DNA of 63,258 bases, taken from positions 1 to 63,258 of the forward strand of contig NZ_JAGGLB010000044.1 in the NCBI RefSeq assembly GCF_017874215.1. Reading direction: 5' to 3'. Below the pieces are notes generated by a model that had not been told where the DNA came from, made no database searches, and saw only the letters and a program-made list of their open reading frames with translations. This document shows, one piece after another, positions 36,263 through 45,311 of this stretch (its first letter is position 1; each line of letters opens with the position of its first letter). Position numbers and translations under genes: made by a program. The DNA is from Paenibacillus eucommiae. GTDB taxonomy: Bacteria > Bacillota > Bacilli > Paenibacillales > NBRC-103111.

Positions 36263-37753
36263 TTATTTCTGTGCTTCGATCGCCTTCTGAATCAGTTTTT
36301 CCGCTTCCTCCAGAAGGGGCTGCGGGTCCTTTTTGCCGGAAGTAATCTCTGTGGTGGCGTCCAACATGAGTTTCTGCGCTTGCGCTGCGCTCGGGTCGGT
36401 CAGCGTCGCATTGCGGCTGTCGGCCGCCATCTTGGTTTTATTGGTGCTCATGAAGTCGAACATGGCCTTTGGCGCTTGCTGCAGCTTGGCCGCACGCGCG
36501 CTGTCGTCGGAAAAGTCTTTGCGCAGTGGCAATTGGCCGCCCTTCTCGGCGATCACTTCCTGAACGTCGAGATTCCACATCCAGATATTGAATTCTTTGG
36601 CCCATTTCTTGTTGAGCTCCGGCTTATTGGCCCAGATGTAGTGGCCGCTTGCTGCCGTGGAGCGAATCCAGCGTGTGCTGTCCGGGTTTTCGCTCATCGG
36701 CACGGACATAAAGCCCCATACGAAATCATCCGGAATCGAGTCTTTCATCTCGTTCTCTACGTATACGCCGGTGGATACCATCGCGGCCTGCCCCTGAATC
36801 ATCTGCATCTGCGATTGCGTATGCGACAGCGCTGCAACACCCTCCGGGAAGTAGCCTTTCTTGCCGAGCTCGTAAATCCGCTTCCACATCTCGACGCTTT
36901 CCGGCGCGAGATATTGCGGCAGCTTGTAATTGCGGAAGTTATCCTCGAATGTCTGTAAATTTCCGTTGAGGTCGGCCAGCTCGAACATTTTGATCGGTCC
37001 GAAGGAAAGATCCATATAATCCGTATACTTGCCGGGGTACGTGATCGGGATGACGCCTTTAGACTTGATGCTTTCCAGCAATTGCTCAAATTCACTCCAT
37101 GTTTTCGGATTCTGGTTCCAGTCGTTTTTCTCGAACAGCTTCTTGTTGAAGAACAGTCCGGAACCGCTGCCGGCAATGGGCAATGCGTATAATTGGTTCG
37201 AAACCCTGCCCACAGCCGCTTCTATGGTGCCATCGAGCGCAAGCTCTTTCAATGTCTTGCCGCTGTTATCATACAACTCGCGATCCCACAGATCGTCTTG
37301 AGGCAGGAGCTTGCCCGACTCGACGAGCGGAATGATTCCGCCTGGAATAAAGCCGTTGAACAAATCAAACATATCGTCATCGTTGCCTGCAGAAATTTTC
37401 GCGTTGATAATTTCCCCGATTTTTGGCGAATACGTGACCTCGAAGTTCACGTTCGGAAATTTCTTTTTGAACGTATCCATCGCGTAGTCGATATATTCTC
37501 TGCCCATGCCACCCTCGAAAAAGCCGAATTTAAGCGTTACATTCTCATTCTTCGGCAATCCGTTCTCCGGATATACGAGATCGTCGGCGCTGGTTGTGGC
37601 AGAAGGCGATGACGACGTGCCCGGCGAAGCCTTTGGTGAAGCCGAAGGCGCATTGTTACCGCCGCTGCTGCAGGCGGAGAGAAGCGATAGTGCAAGCACA
37701 ACGGAAAGAGACAGAGCAACTGTCTTAGATTTGAAGAAGCGAAACGGTTTCAT
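36263..37753 (-). CDS. Extracellular sugar-binding lipoprotein of the CUT1 importer
   Basis: 496 residues. A signal peptide ends in a lipobox (LSLLSAC), followed by a Ser/Pro/Ala linker and a family-1 binding-protein fold (NVTLKFGFFEGG, FKKKFPNVNFEVTY, GLFFNKKLFEKNDW, AGNDDDMFDLFNG). RBS GGGGGAG precedes the ATG. With the two permeases downstream it forms a complete importer apart from the ATPase. The large surface protein gene sits just upstream, so its ligand is probably an oligosaccharide released by that protein. Confidence 0.92.
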   Translation of the reverse strand: MKPFRFFKSKTVALSLSVVLALSLLSACSSGGNNAPSASPKASPGTSSSPSATTSADDLVYPENGLPKNENVTLKFGFFEGGMGREYIDYAMDTFKKKFPNVNFEVTYSPKIGEIINAKISAGNDDDMFDLFNGFIPGGIIPLVESGKLLPQDDLWDRELYDNSGKTLKELALDGTIEAAVGRVSNQLYALPIAGSGSGLFFNKKLFEKNDWNQNPKTWSEFEQLLESIKSKGVIPITYPGKYTDYMDLSFGPIKMFELADLNGNLQTFEDNFRNYKLPQYLAPESVEMWKRIYELGKKGYFPEGVAALSHTQSQMQMIQGQAAMVSTGVYVENEMKDSIPDDFVWGFMSVPMSENPDSTRWIRSTAASGHYIWANKPELNKKWAKEFNIWMWNLDVQEVIAEKGGQLPLRKDFSDDSARAAKLQQAPKAMFDFMSTNKTKMAADSRNATLTDPSAAQAQKLMLDATTEITSGKKDPQPLLEEAEKLIQKAIEAQK

Positions 37754-37786
37754 GGAAGACTCCCCCTGGTAAATGAATTCGTATCC

Positions 37787-40700
37787 TTATTGTTTGGAAA
37801 TACTGTAAAACTCGACATCGTCGATATACAATTCAATTGGCGCATTGTTATCGACCAGCACAATCAGCCGCGCTTTCCGCACAGGCTCTCCGTTGATCGT
37901 ATCGGGAATTTCACCGTAAAGGTGGGCTTCGAGCCAAGCGCCTTCCGCATCAGCAAGATCAACTACGGGCGAGCGCACCGAATTGTAATTGAGCCATGTC
38001 CCTTGTTCATTCAGCAAGTCAATGCCCCACTGTATGTTTCCATCGGAATTTGTTCCTAATGGAATGTGGTAGCGGAAGCTCGTGCTGAACAATCCGGGCT
38101 CGACATCGATGACCTGGCTCGGACCGCCCCATCCTTCGCCGTAAACCTTCATGCTTACGCTGTCGGAAAATCCCGTGTACTCGCTCCGCTCAACGAAGCG
38201 ATTCGCTGTTGAGCGATTTAGCAGCTCCCACGGAGGAGCTTCTGTTCCCGTTCCGGTCGCGAAGGACGGGTTCTGCACCGCATTGGTGGCGCCCAGCGCC
38301 TGCAGCAGCATGTCCGCATAGGCATGGGTTGCTGCCAATTGAGTGACGTGTGTGCGCAGCGGACCTCCGGCAGCTTCATGTTCATTCATGTATTCTACAA
38401 AGCTCCAAAATTCTGGAGCGGACCAGCCCGACCAGCTAAGCAGACTGAATTGCATCGGTCCGAGCGGCTGGAACAAAACAGGGTCGGTTGCGAACTGTGT
38501 CAGCAGCGTAAACCGTTTCTCCGCCATTTGCACCCGTTCGTCGATCGAGCCGATAATCTCGTCCAGCAAGGTGATTGCCGAATTGGCATCCGGAAGCGGC
38601 TTTGTCGGCTGCGGGTAACTGAGCACGGACGCTTCATAATACTCAAACGCTTGCATCAGCAGATGTGCTCTTGCTTTTTGCTCGTCGGTTACGGCGAGCA
38701 CTTCCACCGTTTCCAGCACCCCCCGGCTGTAGGTTACATCGCTGACGGTTGCTGCTTGCAAATAAGCAGGGTCCATAAAATCCAGATAGGTGGCCCCAGA
38801 GTTGAACCACGGTTCATCGATTACACGTTCCATCCAGAACTGTTCCCAATAATCGTAATAGGCTCTCAGGTAGGGGGCCGCCGCTTCGCCAACCGCACGC
38901 TCATACCATTCCTGCAGAAGCGCATCGACATCCTGTTCCGGATTCCATAGCAATTTGGCATCCACCCACGGCTTCGCGCCTTCTCCCCAATTCGGGTATA
39001 TCTCAGCATAAATCGATTTTATCCCTTTTTCGTGCGCCTGACGATAGATGTCCGACATGAAATGAGGGTATACGCGAGGCACCAAGTAAGGACTGCCGTA
39101 TATATAGTCGTAATAGGCAAGCTGGTCGGCTACTTCCAGCCAGTTGTCCACATTTGCCAAATCCTTCGCTTTTTGCACCGGGTCGGCCCAAGCCATCCTA
39201 TCTTTGGTAAGGAAAGGGATGACTCGGGGATTCAAGGGAAATGACGGCGGCGTTTCGAGATTGGTGTAGGCCAGCAGACCGAACCACTTGTTCGGATACA
39301 CATCCAGCACGCTCTCGACGACTTTATTGACCCAATCGTAGTACACCGGAAGAGGGTTGCTTTCGCAGAACCCGCCGCCGTCGTTCACGCCAAGCGAATA
39401 GGACTCAGAGTTCGGGTTCGCCTGGAAGTAAGCGATAATTTCAGCCACTGCGGCATCGATCGTATCCGGGTTCGAGAAGCAAGGCTGCCAGCCGTCCGTT
39501 ACGCCTGCTGCCGGAGGTGTGCCGTTCGGATAAAATTCCGGATGGGTTGCGCCAAACTTGGATACCGAAAATAGGACATCCATATTATGGTGGAAGCTGA
39601 CCGGGGCATTGTAGAACCCTTGCAGTCTATTTCGCTGCGCCCATGTGTACTGCTCTTGCATCACATAGGTGCCGGTGCCCGGTTTGCCGTGCAATGGGCT
39701 GAATACGCGGAACATGAAAGCCGGTTCTTCCCGCACAATGCCCAGCGCCACATGCAAATCGCTCCGCTGCGGAATGTCTTCGCCGGCAGGACCGGGCATC
39801 AGCCAGCGGATATCCGCGTAACGCTCCAGGAAGTCGAGCACGCCGTTCAACGTTCCCCATATGCTTGGACCAGCGATGGTCACCTGCTGCTCTTGCGGGT
39901 AGATGACGAATCCGTCGCGATCCAGGCCGTCCAGCAGGGCATCGAGCGCCGGGTCGTCACCGGATACGCTTGCCGCCGTGCCTATGAGAATGACCAGCTG
40001 TCCGGGCTGTTGTCCGCCGCCGTTCTGAAAATCTTCTACAGACATAATGGGAAGCACGGCTCCCGTAGATTTCTGAACATACTCGGCAAGCAGCTCAGGC
40101 GATCCATACCGGGTATCGGCTTCAGGTTCGAATGCACCGTTAAGCACCGGGATATCCGTGTTATTGGCGCCGATTAACGTGATGTCGTCGAAATAAACGC
40201 TTGCCGGTGCTATTCCTGAGTACAGGATAATCGTGACGTAGGCAGTGCCTGCCGGTGCTGCCGCTGTTACGGACACTTGCGTCCATTCTCCAGCCGTGAC
40301 GTTTGCATTCGTCAATTGCTGTGAAATTCTTGCTTTGTTACTATCGAAGAAACGAATGTAGATTTGCGGTACGTTACCGGATTCCCGATAAACCATGGCA
40401 GAAACCGTGTACGTTTCTTGTTCCTGGACGGCGATGAAATCGCTTTCCAGTCCGAGATCTGTGTTCCTGCCGCCGACTACGTGGTCTACATGCAAACTGT
40501 AAGAGCCGGCATAGCGGACTGCATCGGCAATACCGAGCGTGCCGTCGTTGTCTGCGCCGTACGTTTGCTGCCAGCCGGGAATGCCGGAGGCCCACGGTGT
40601 ATCTGCCGCCTCATAGACAGAATCATCATAAACGATGACGGCTTTCGGCTGGCCTCCGCTTACGACAGCCAACGGTTCGGGGCTTGGCTCCGGAGAAGCC

Positions 40701-41584
40701 GTCGGTTCTGGAGAAGATGTCGGCCCAGGAGAATACGTTGGCTCTGGAGTAGACGTCGGTTCTGGGGTTGGCGTCGGCCATGAAGTAGACGTAGGCTCGT
40801 TCGACGGAGACATGTTGGAGCCGTTGCCTGTCATCGGAGCAGGAGTTGTCTTTGGCTCTGAGGAAGCCGTGTTGGCCTGCTGCGGACTTACCCCGGCCTT
40901 CTCCTTGTAAGCGTCGTACATCGTTACGAATTCGAAAGCTAGCCGGGCCACTGCTTGCCGCTCTGCATACTCTTTGGGGGCGAACCGGAGCGATCCGTCC
41001 GCATTGGCAATGCCTTGCACAAATCCGATATGCAAGGCCAAAGCGATAGGGGACGCCGCCCAATCGGCAATAAGGTTGACATCGGACCATTCGGCGGCCT
41101 CTTGCAGGTTCAATGCATGTTCCTCCAAGCCGAAGGCCCGAATCATAAACACAACCAATTGTTCTCTGGTTACGTACGCATCCGGAGAAAACGTCGTTTC
41201 AGAAGTTCCCTGTGTAATGCCGGAAGCGATCAATGCGCCGACATACCCGCGATACCAGCTGTCTTTGGCTACGTCGGCAAAACGTTTGGCTTCATCGGGC
41301 TGCTGGTTCAGCTTCATCATGGCCGTAATGATTTTGGCCAACTCTGCGCGTGTGATCGGCTTACCAGGTGCGAATGTGCCGTCTGCATATCCGGAAACGA
41401 TTCCCGCTGCCGCCAGTTGTTCGATTTCCGCTTTGGCATACGAAGAACCAATGTCGGTCAAGCGAACCTGTCCACTCGCAGTACCAGGCATGATGAAGCC
41501 TTCAAACGATAGGACCGAAAACAATAATGCCGCAATGAGCAGCTTCGGCAAAACGTTTTGTGCAATCTTTCTCAAGTAAAACAT
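37787..41584 (-). CDS. SLH-domain surface protein with carbohydrate-binding modules and DUF4838-like domain
   Basis: 1265 residues, exported (signal VLPKLLIAALLFSVLSFEGF). Three S-layer homology repeats span about residues 35-215 (AAAGIVSGYADGTFAPGKPITRAELAKII and relatives), anchoring it to the cell wall. A Pro/Thr/Glu/Ser linker follows at about 260-305. A carbohydrate-binding module (about 330-490) precedes a DUF4838-like catalytic-type region (about 500-1080, with YSLGVNDGGGFCESNP and AEIYPNWGEGAKPWVDAKLLWNPEQD), which resembles the alpha-glucuronidase/hexosaminidase-like barrels. The C-terminal 150 residues look like another binding module. It likely trims or binds a polysaccharide at the surface for the adjacent importer. 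Confidence 0.88.
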   Translation of the reverse strand: MFYLRKIAQNVLPKLLIAALLFSVLSFEGFIMPGTASGQVRLTDIGSSYAKAEIEQLAAAGIVSGYADGTFAPGKPITRAELAKIITAMMKLNQQPDEAKRFADVAKDSWYRGYVGALIASGITQGTSETTFSPDAYVTREQLVVFMIRAFGLEEHALNLQEAAEWSDVNLIADWAASPIALALHIGFVQGIANADGSLRFAPKEYAERQAVARLAFEFVTMYDAYKEKAGVSPQQANTASSEPKTTPAPMTGNGSNMSPSNEPTSTSWPTPTPEPTSTPEPTYSPGPTSSPEPTASPEPSPEPLAVVSGGQPKAVIVYDDSVYEAADTPWASGIPGWQQTYGADNDGTLGIADAVRYAGSYSLHVDHVVGGRNTDLGLESDFIAVQEQETYTVSAMVYRESGNVPQIYIRFFDSNKARISQQLTNANVTAGEWTQVSVTAAAPAGTAYVTIILYSGIAPASVYFDDITLIGANNTDIPVLNGAFEPEADTRYGSPELLAEYVQKSTGAVLPIMSVEDFQNGGGQQPGQLVILIGTAASVSGDDPALDALLDGLDRDGFVIYPQEQQVTIAGPSIWGTLNGVLDFLERYADIRWLMPGPAGEDIPQRSDLHVALGIVREEPAFMFRVFSPLHGKPGTGTYVMQEQYTWAQRNRLQGFYNAPVSFHHNMDVLFSVSKFGATHPEFYPNGTPPAAGVTDGWQPCFSNPDTIDAAVAEIIAYFQANPNSESYSLGVNDGGGFCESNPLPVYYDWVNKVVESVLDVYPNKWFGLLAYTNLETPPSFPLNPRVIPFLTKDRMAWADPVQKAKDLANVDNWLEVADQLAYYDYIYGSPYLVPRVYPHFMSDIYRQAHEKGIKSIYAEIYPNWGEGAKPWVDAKLLWNPEQDVDALLQEWYERAVGEAAAPYLRAYYDYWEQFWMERVIDEPWFNSGATYLDFMDPAYLQAATVSDVTYSRGVLETVEVLAVTDEQKARAHLLMQAFEYYEASVLSYPQPTKPLPDANSAITLLDEIIGSIDERVQMAEKRFTLLTQFATDPVLFQPLGPMQFSLLSWSGWSAPEFWSFVEYMNEHEAAGGPLRTHVTQLAATHAYADMLLQALGATNAVQNPSFATGTGTEAPPWELLNRSTANRFVERSEYTGFSDSVSMKVYGEGWGGPSQVIDVEPGLFSTSFRYHIPLGTNSDGNIQWGIDLLNEQGTWLNYNSVRSPVVDLADAEGAWLEAHLYGEIPDTINGEPVRKARLIVLVDNNAPIELYIDDVEFYSISKQ

Positions 41585-41801
41585 GTACCACCCTCCCTTT
41601 CCTCTCTTGGATTTTGTCTTACGAAACTTAAGGTAACATCGCGGCTTATTCCGTGTACATATAGCCTTTTTGACTGCAACGACTAAAATTAAAAACGTCC
41701 GTCAAAAACAAAAAAAGAGCTATAAACAAGCTGCTGCTTGGCGATATTTCTACCATCGACTTTGTTTGACCGTACCGACTTTTATTAAAAATAGGATTCA
41801 C

Positions 41802-43463
41802 TCAAGACGGACAGAATTCAAAAAGCACCCGAGACCAAAAGTTTCGAGTGCTTTTTATGCTGGAGCAGGAAAATGATATGCCCGGTTTTTTGCCCGTCCT
41901 GGCTGCTTTTATTTTTACCCCGTATTGATTGAAAATTTCGGTTCCCTTGTAGTTGTCCAATATGTCTTGGCGATAGGAGGGCCAATTTCGCCCCGATTTA
42001 TCCTTGAACAGCATCTGTACCTGAAGCTCGTTCTGTCTGGCGCGCATGGCTTCCGCACTAACGCCGAGTGGCGGAGTCAAGGTGGTACCGACGCTTTCAT
42101 AGACTGGAATGCCGGTGATCGTCCGGTAAATGGCTTTGTCCCGTTCCGTCATTCGGGGATCGATTACGTTCAAACCGAGCGTTTGGGGCGTATTCGGTGT
42201 AAAGAAGCTCCAAATGGCGAGAAAATTGCCTTTCATGACGATATCCTCTTCGATCATTTGCGGCTTAAGCGTAATCTCGCTGCCGCTGCGGCTGTAATGC
42301 TTGCCTTCCATTCCATAATGGGTAAGCAGAAAGCCTTCTTCGCCGCACAGCCAGTCGAGGATGGAGGCGATGCGCTTGAGCTTCTCCGGATTCAAACCTG
42401 CGGCGTTATTCGAGAAAACGAATGGGTATTCCGGCGTTACCGCTGTCCTCAGCGGCTTGTCGCCGAACGGATTGAACGGAACCCACTCGGCTTTCGGGTT
42501 CATGGCTTTGCTTCTTGTCTGCAGGCTGTCGGCATTGGAATCGAACGCGAAATCGACGGTATTGCCAAGCACGATGCCAACTTTGCCGCGAACGGCTTTA
42601 TCGACGTAATCGAGTCCCTTGTTCAAAAACCAATCCGGTTCAACCAAACCTTTGTCCATGACCTTCAAAATATCGTCCGCGACACTGCCGACGCGCAAGT
42701 CCATTTGCATATCGACAAGCTGGCTTCCATCATAGTACGCGGGGAACAGCAAGCCGTTTTTTACATATTCGGGCCAATCGGTGGAAATAGACGTTCCGCC
42801 GCCTGAGGCGGTGAAACCGTAGGTATCGTTCTTGCCGTTACGGTCCGGATCTTCATGGGTAAACGCTTCCAATACCCGAAAATATTGCTCGTAGGTAGTA
42901 GGGATATCCAAGCCAAGGTTTTCTAGCCAATCTTGGCGAATGTAGTAAGCCCGGTACGAGTTTTTGTCGTAGGGAATGGGCGCGCGAAAAAACTTGTTGT
43001 GGAACTGGAACTGCTTCAGCTCGGTCTCGTTCATCCAATAGTTGAAATAATTCGGCATGGTTGCCGGCGACACGAAAAGCGTCATATCCGCAAGTGCATT
43101 ATCCAGCGCGTAGTAAGCCCCGCCGTCAGGGCTGATGGCGAGCCAGACGTCTGGCGGATCGTTGGCGGCGAGCAGAGAAGCCAACTGGGAATTGTACTCG
43201 TTCCCAGGCTCCATAGCCGTTACTTTCAAATCCACTTGAAACTTCGCTTCGATCGCTTGCCTGACAAAATCGTTCTTAGGTTCCGGCAGATATGCTCCCG
43301 CAGGCGCGTTTATAAATAAATGAAGAGACAGCTTTTCGTTTTGAGCTTTGCTCTGCCCAGGCGTTGTGCCGCCTGATGTAAGCCAGTCAGCTCTCATTGC
43401 AACGAAGATCAAACCGATCAAGGCGACCGCAGAGGCGAGCACTATGTATTTTACTTTATTCAA
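41802..43463 (-). CDS. LplA-like extracellular solute-binding protein, membrane-anchored
   Basis: About 553 residues. TTG 43463 with GGGAGG upstream gives a short basic n-region and one hydrophobic segment (YIVLASAVALIGLIFVA) without a lipobox cysteine, so it is probably a signal-anchor or ordinary secreted protein. The body is of the LplA family (GNEYNSQLASLLAANDPPDVWLAIS, YIRQDWLENLGLDIPTTYEQYFRVLEAFTHEDPDRNGKNDTYG). No permease adjoins it. The last 25 codons run through the intrinsic terminator hairpin at 41820-41856, so the natural stop may have been lost through a small frameshift at the A-run near 41890; the alternative frame stops just before the hairpin. Confidence 0.85.
   Translation of the reverse strand: MNKVKYIVLASAVALIGLIFVAMRADWLTSGGTTPGQSKAQNEKLSLHLFINAPAGAYLPEPKNDFVRQAIEAKFQVDLKVTAMEPGNEYNSQLASLLAANDPPDVWLAISPDGGAYYALDNALADMTLFVSPATMPNYFNYWMNETELKQFQFHNKFFRAPIPYDKNSYRAYYIRQDWLENLGLDIPTTYEQYFRVLEAFTHEDPDRNGKNDTYGFTASGGGTSISTDWPEYVKNGLLFPAYYDGSQLVDMQMDLRVGSVADDILKVMDKGLVEPDWFLNKGLDYVDKAVRGKVGIVLGNTVDFAFDSNADSLQTRSKAMNPKAEWVPFNPFGDKPLRTAVTPEYPFVFSNNAAGLNPEKLKRIASILDWLCGEEGFLLTHYGMEGKHYSRSGSEITLKPQMIEEDIVMKGNFLAIWSFFTPNTPQTLGLNVIDPRMTERDKAIYRTITGIPVYESVGTTLTPPLGVSAEAMRARQNELQVQMLFKDKSGRNWPSYRQDILDNYKGTEIFNQYGVKIKAARTGKKPGISFSCSSIKSTRNFWSRVLFEFCPS
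41820..41856. terminator. Bidirectional hairpin terminator overlapping the end of the binding-protein ORF
   Basis: AAAAAGCAC (41820-41828) pairs with GTGCTTTTT (41848-41856), with a further partly paired inner stem. It is translated as the last residues of the minus-strand ORF, which is unusual. The 41585-41801 gap before the SLH gene holds no other feature seen. Confidence 0.75.
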
Positions 43464-43770
43464 GCAGGGCAACCTCCCATCGGAATCCAAATCACGGTCA
43501 AGAAAACCGCATACCGGAACACTTATTTCACTATATTAATATGTTTTGGCGAGAAAAGAAACACCCTGCTTGATGACATATGCCGGATGTGGGCGGGATG
43601 CGCGGTGCTGTGGGAGCAAAAGACCGGACTTTGGCTAGAGCCAGCTCCTATCTGGATAATTTCCATGGGTGTCAGCGTATCAGCAGCCAGTTTTTGCATG
43701 GCCTGCTCAGACACGAGCCTATGCCCCAGCATGCTTTGCTAACTATTACTGTGAGGATACAGACAAGGGG

Positions 43771-43798
43771 TATACTTTATCGATGAGAATTGTTATCA
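43771..43798 (+). promoter_or_regulatory. Promoter -10 and Fur box upstream of the double-cupin AraC gene
   Basis: TATACT (43771-43776) is followed by TGAGAATTGTTATCA (43784-43798), a 7-1-7 Fur site with two mismatches to the consensus. The -35 is weak. It places the AraC gene at 43863 under iron control. The rest of the divergent gap 43491-43770 shows nothing else clear. Confidence 0.65.
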
Positions 43799-43862
43799 TT
43801 TGAATACATGCACGGTGAAAGGGACCGGCCAATCTGGACGGTCACAGAAGTGGGGGACGGAA

Positions 43863-45200
43863 ATGAATGAGATATGGGCCGAGTTTACACGGGTTCCGGT
43901 GACGGTACATGGTGTACACCTGTTAATTCTGCAGGCCGGGACTGTGACGAAAGAGCATCGAGAGCGCCCTACACAGCACTGCGGGCTCTTCTTTGTACTG
44001 CGCGGGTTTGCGAAAATCCGGATAGAGAATACATGTTATGAGACGTGTCCAGGAAAAGTGATTCATTGCGCGTTCGGACAGAAGCTGGAAATCCATGTCG
44101 GACAGGAGGAGTTCGAAGCGCTGCTTATTCAGTACTTGCCGGAAAAAGGAGCGGGACAGCTCTCCGAGCTGCGGTATATATCGAGCCATTTCGAACAGGA
44201 ACCGGGAGAAAACGAAGGGCTGGCCAATCTGCTGCGGGCCATGTGCCTTATCTCCAAGCAGCCGCTGCTGGCATCTTCCGCCAAAACGAAGGAATTGCTG
44301 AAGCGTATCCTCAAAGAAACCTTTCGGCTGTCTCAGGAGCAGGCCACACCGGGAACAAGAAGGAATGAGCGGCGTCAGCGTGCGAATTCCGCAATCGATT
44401 CACTGGCCGATGTGTTCAACAAAACAGCGTTTGTTGTGGAAGAGGTGATTCGTTCCACGATGCCGTATAGCGATCGCAAGGAGGGATATCTGCTGCCTAA
44501 AAGCGGTTTTTTCTTTGTCGTGAAGGGGCAAGCGACCATGTCTTTTGACGGAAGAGCATACGCGTTGGAACCGGGCAGCATCTGTCATGGGGACGAAGGA
44601 GCGTGCATGAGCCTGACACCGCGCGGCGGCGTGAATTTGGAGTATCATTTAATTCATTATCGGTTCTGCCAACAGCCCGCCACGTTAAGCGAAGGCATTC
44701 CGGGCGATTTCGCCTTGCGGCCCGGCCTGCAGCCGCGCATCTTGGAGCTGCTGGAAAGGCTGGACCAGACAGCCGTGATTTCAGGGCGGTTGACCGGCTT
44801 GCGTAAAAAAGAGCTGTTCCTCTCCATTTTGAACGAAGTATTGACTCATTGCCAGGCCAAGATGTTCAGCGTCCGCCAATTGGAGGCGATCGAATATGCC
44901 ATTCAATATATTCATACGCACTATGCTAATCCGCTTGCGCTGGAGGAGCTAGCTCGCATGCAGGGGATGAGTGCCCGGCCGTTTTCCTACCTGTTTCACA
45001 AGTATATGGGTATCAGGCCGATCGACTATGTGATTGAGTACCGGATCAACCGGGCCAGAGAAATGCTTGCCTGGAGCCAGGAAACGATCAGCACAATTGC
45101 TGCCAGGGTCGGCTATGACGATCCTCAATATTTCAGCCGTGTGTTTAAGCGGCATACGGGATTGTCCCCGAAAGAGGCGCGCTCACTTCCGCAAGTATGA
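43863..45200 (+). CDS. AraC-family regulator with duplicated cupin sensor, iron-locus regulator
   Basis: 445 residues from ATG 43863, with GGGGGACGGA upstream; an in-frame TTG at 43800 falls on the edge of the Fur box. Two similar cupin-like halves are seen: GLFFVLRGFAKIRIENTCYETCPGKVIHCAFG (early) and GFFFVVKGQATMSFDGRAYALEPGSICHGD (about residue 210), each ending in a similar LIQY or LIHY strand. The C-terminal AraC domain has LALEELARMQGMSARPFSYLFHKYMG and ISTIAARVGYDDPQYFSRVFKRHTGLSP. It precedes the siderophore transporter and probably activates it when the ferric ligand is present, as AraC-type siderophore regulators do. Confidence 0.85.
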   Translation: MNEIWAEFTRVPVTVHGVHLLILQAGTVTKEHRERPTQHCGLFFVLRGFAKIRIENTCYETCPGKVIHCAFGQKLEIHVGQEEFEALLIQYLPEKGAGQLSELRYISSHFEQEPGENEGLANLLRAMCLISKQPLLASSAKTKELLKRILKETFRLSQEQATPGTRRNERRQRANSAIDSLADVFNKTAFVVEEVIRSTMPYSDRKEGYLLPKSGFFFVVKGQATMSFDGRAYALEPGSICHGDEGACMSLTPRGGVNLEYHLIHYRFCQQPATLSEGIPGDFALRPGLQPRILELLERLDQTAVISGRLTGLRKKELFLSILNEVLTHCQAKMFSVRQLEAIEYAIQYIHTHYANPLALEELARMQGMSARPFSYLFHKYMGIRPIDYVIEYRINRAREMLAWSQETISTIAARVGYDDPQYFSRVFKRHTGLSPKEARSLPQV

Positions 45201-45263
45201 CAGTTGTGAATAATCGTCCATCTTTTATTGAATAATGATGCACTCCTATTCAATCAGAATTTT

Positions 45264-45297
45264 GCTATACTTCATATCGATAATGAAAATCATTATC
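45264..45297 (+). promoter_or_regulatory. Extended -10 promoter with near-perfect Fur box
   Basis: TGCTATACT (45263-45271) is an extended -10. GATAATGAAAATCATTATC (45279-45297) matches the 19-bp Fur consensus at 18 positions. RBS AGGAGG and ATG 45312 follow directly, so iron repression of the ABC transporter is strongly suggested. Confidence 0.85.
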
Positions 45298-45311
45298 TAT
45301 AGGAGGGGCTA

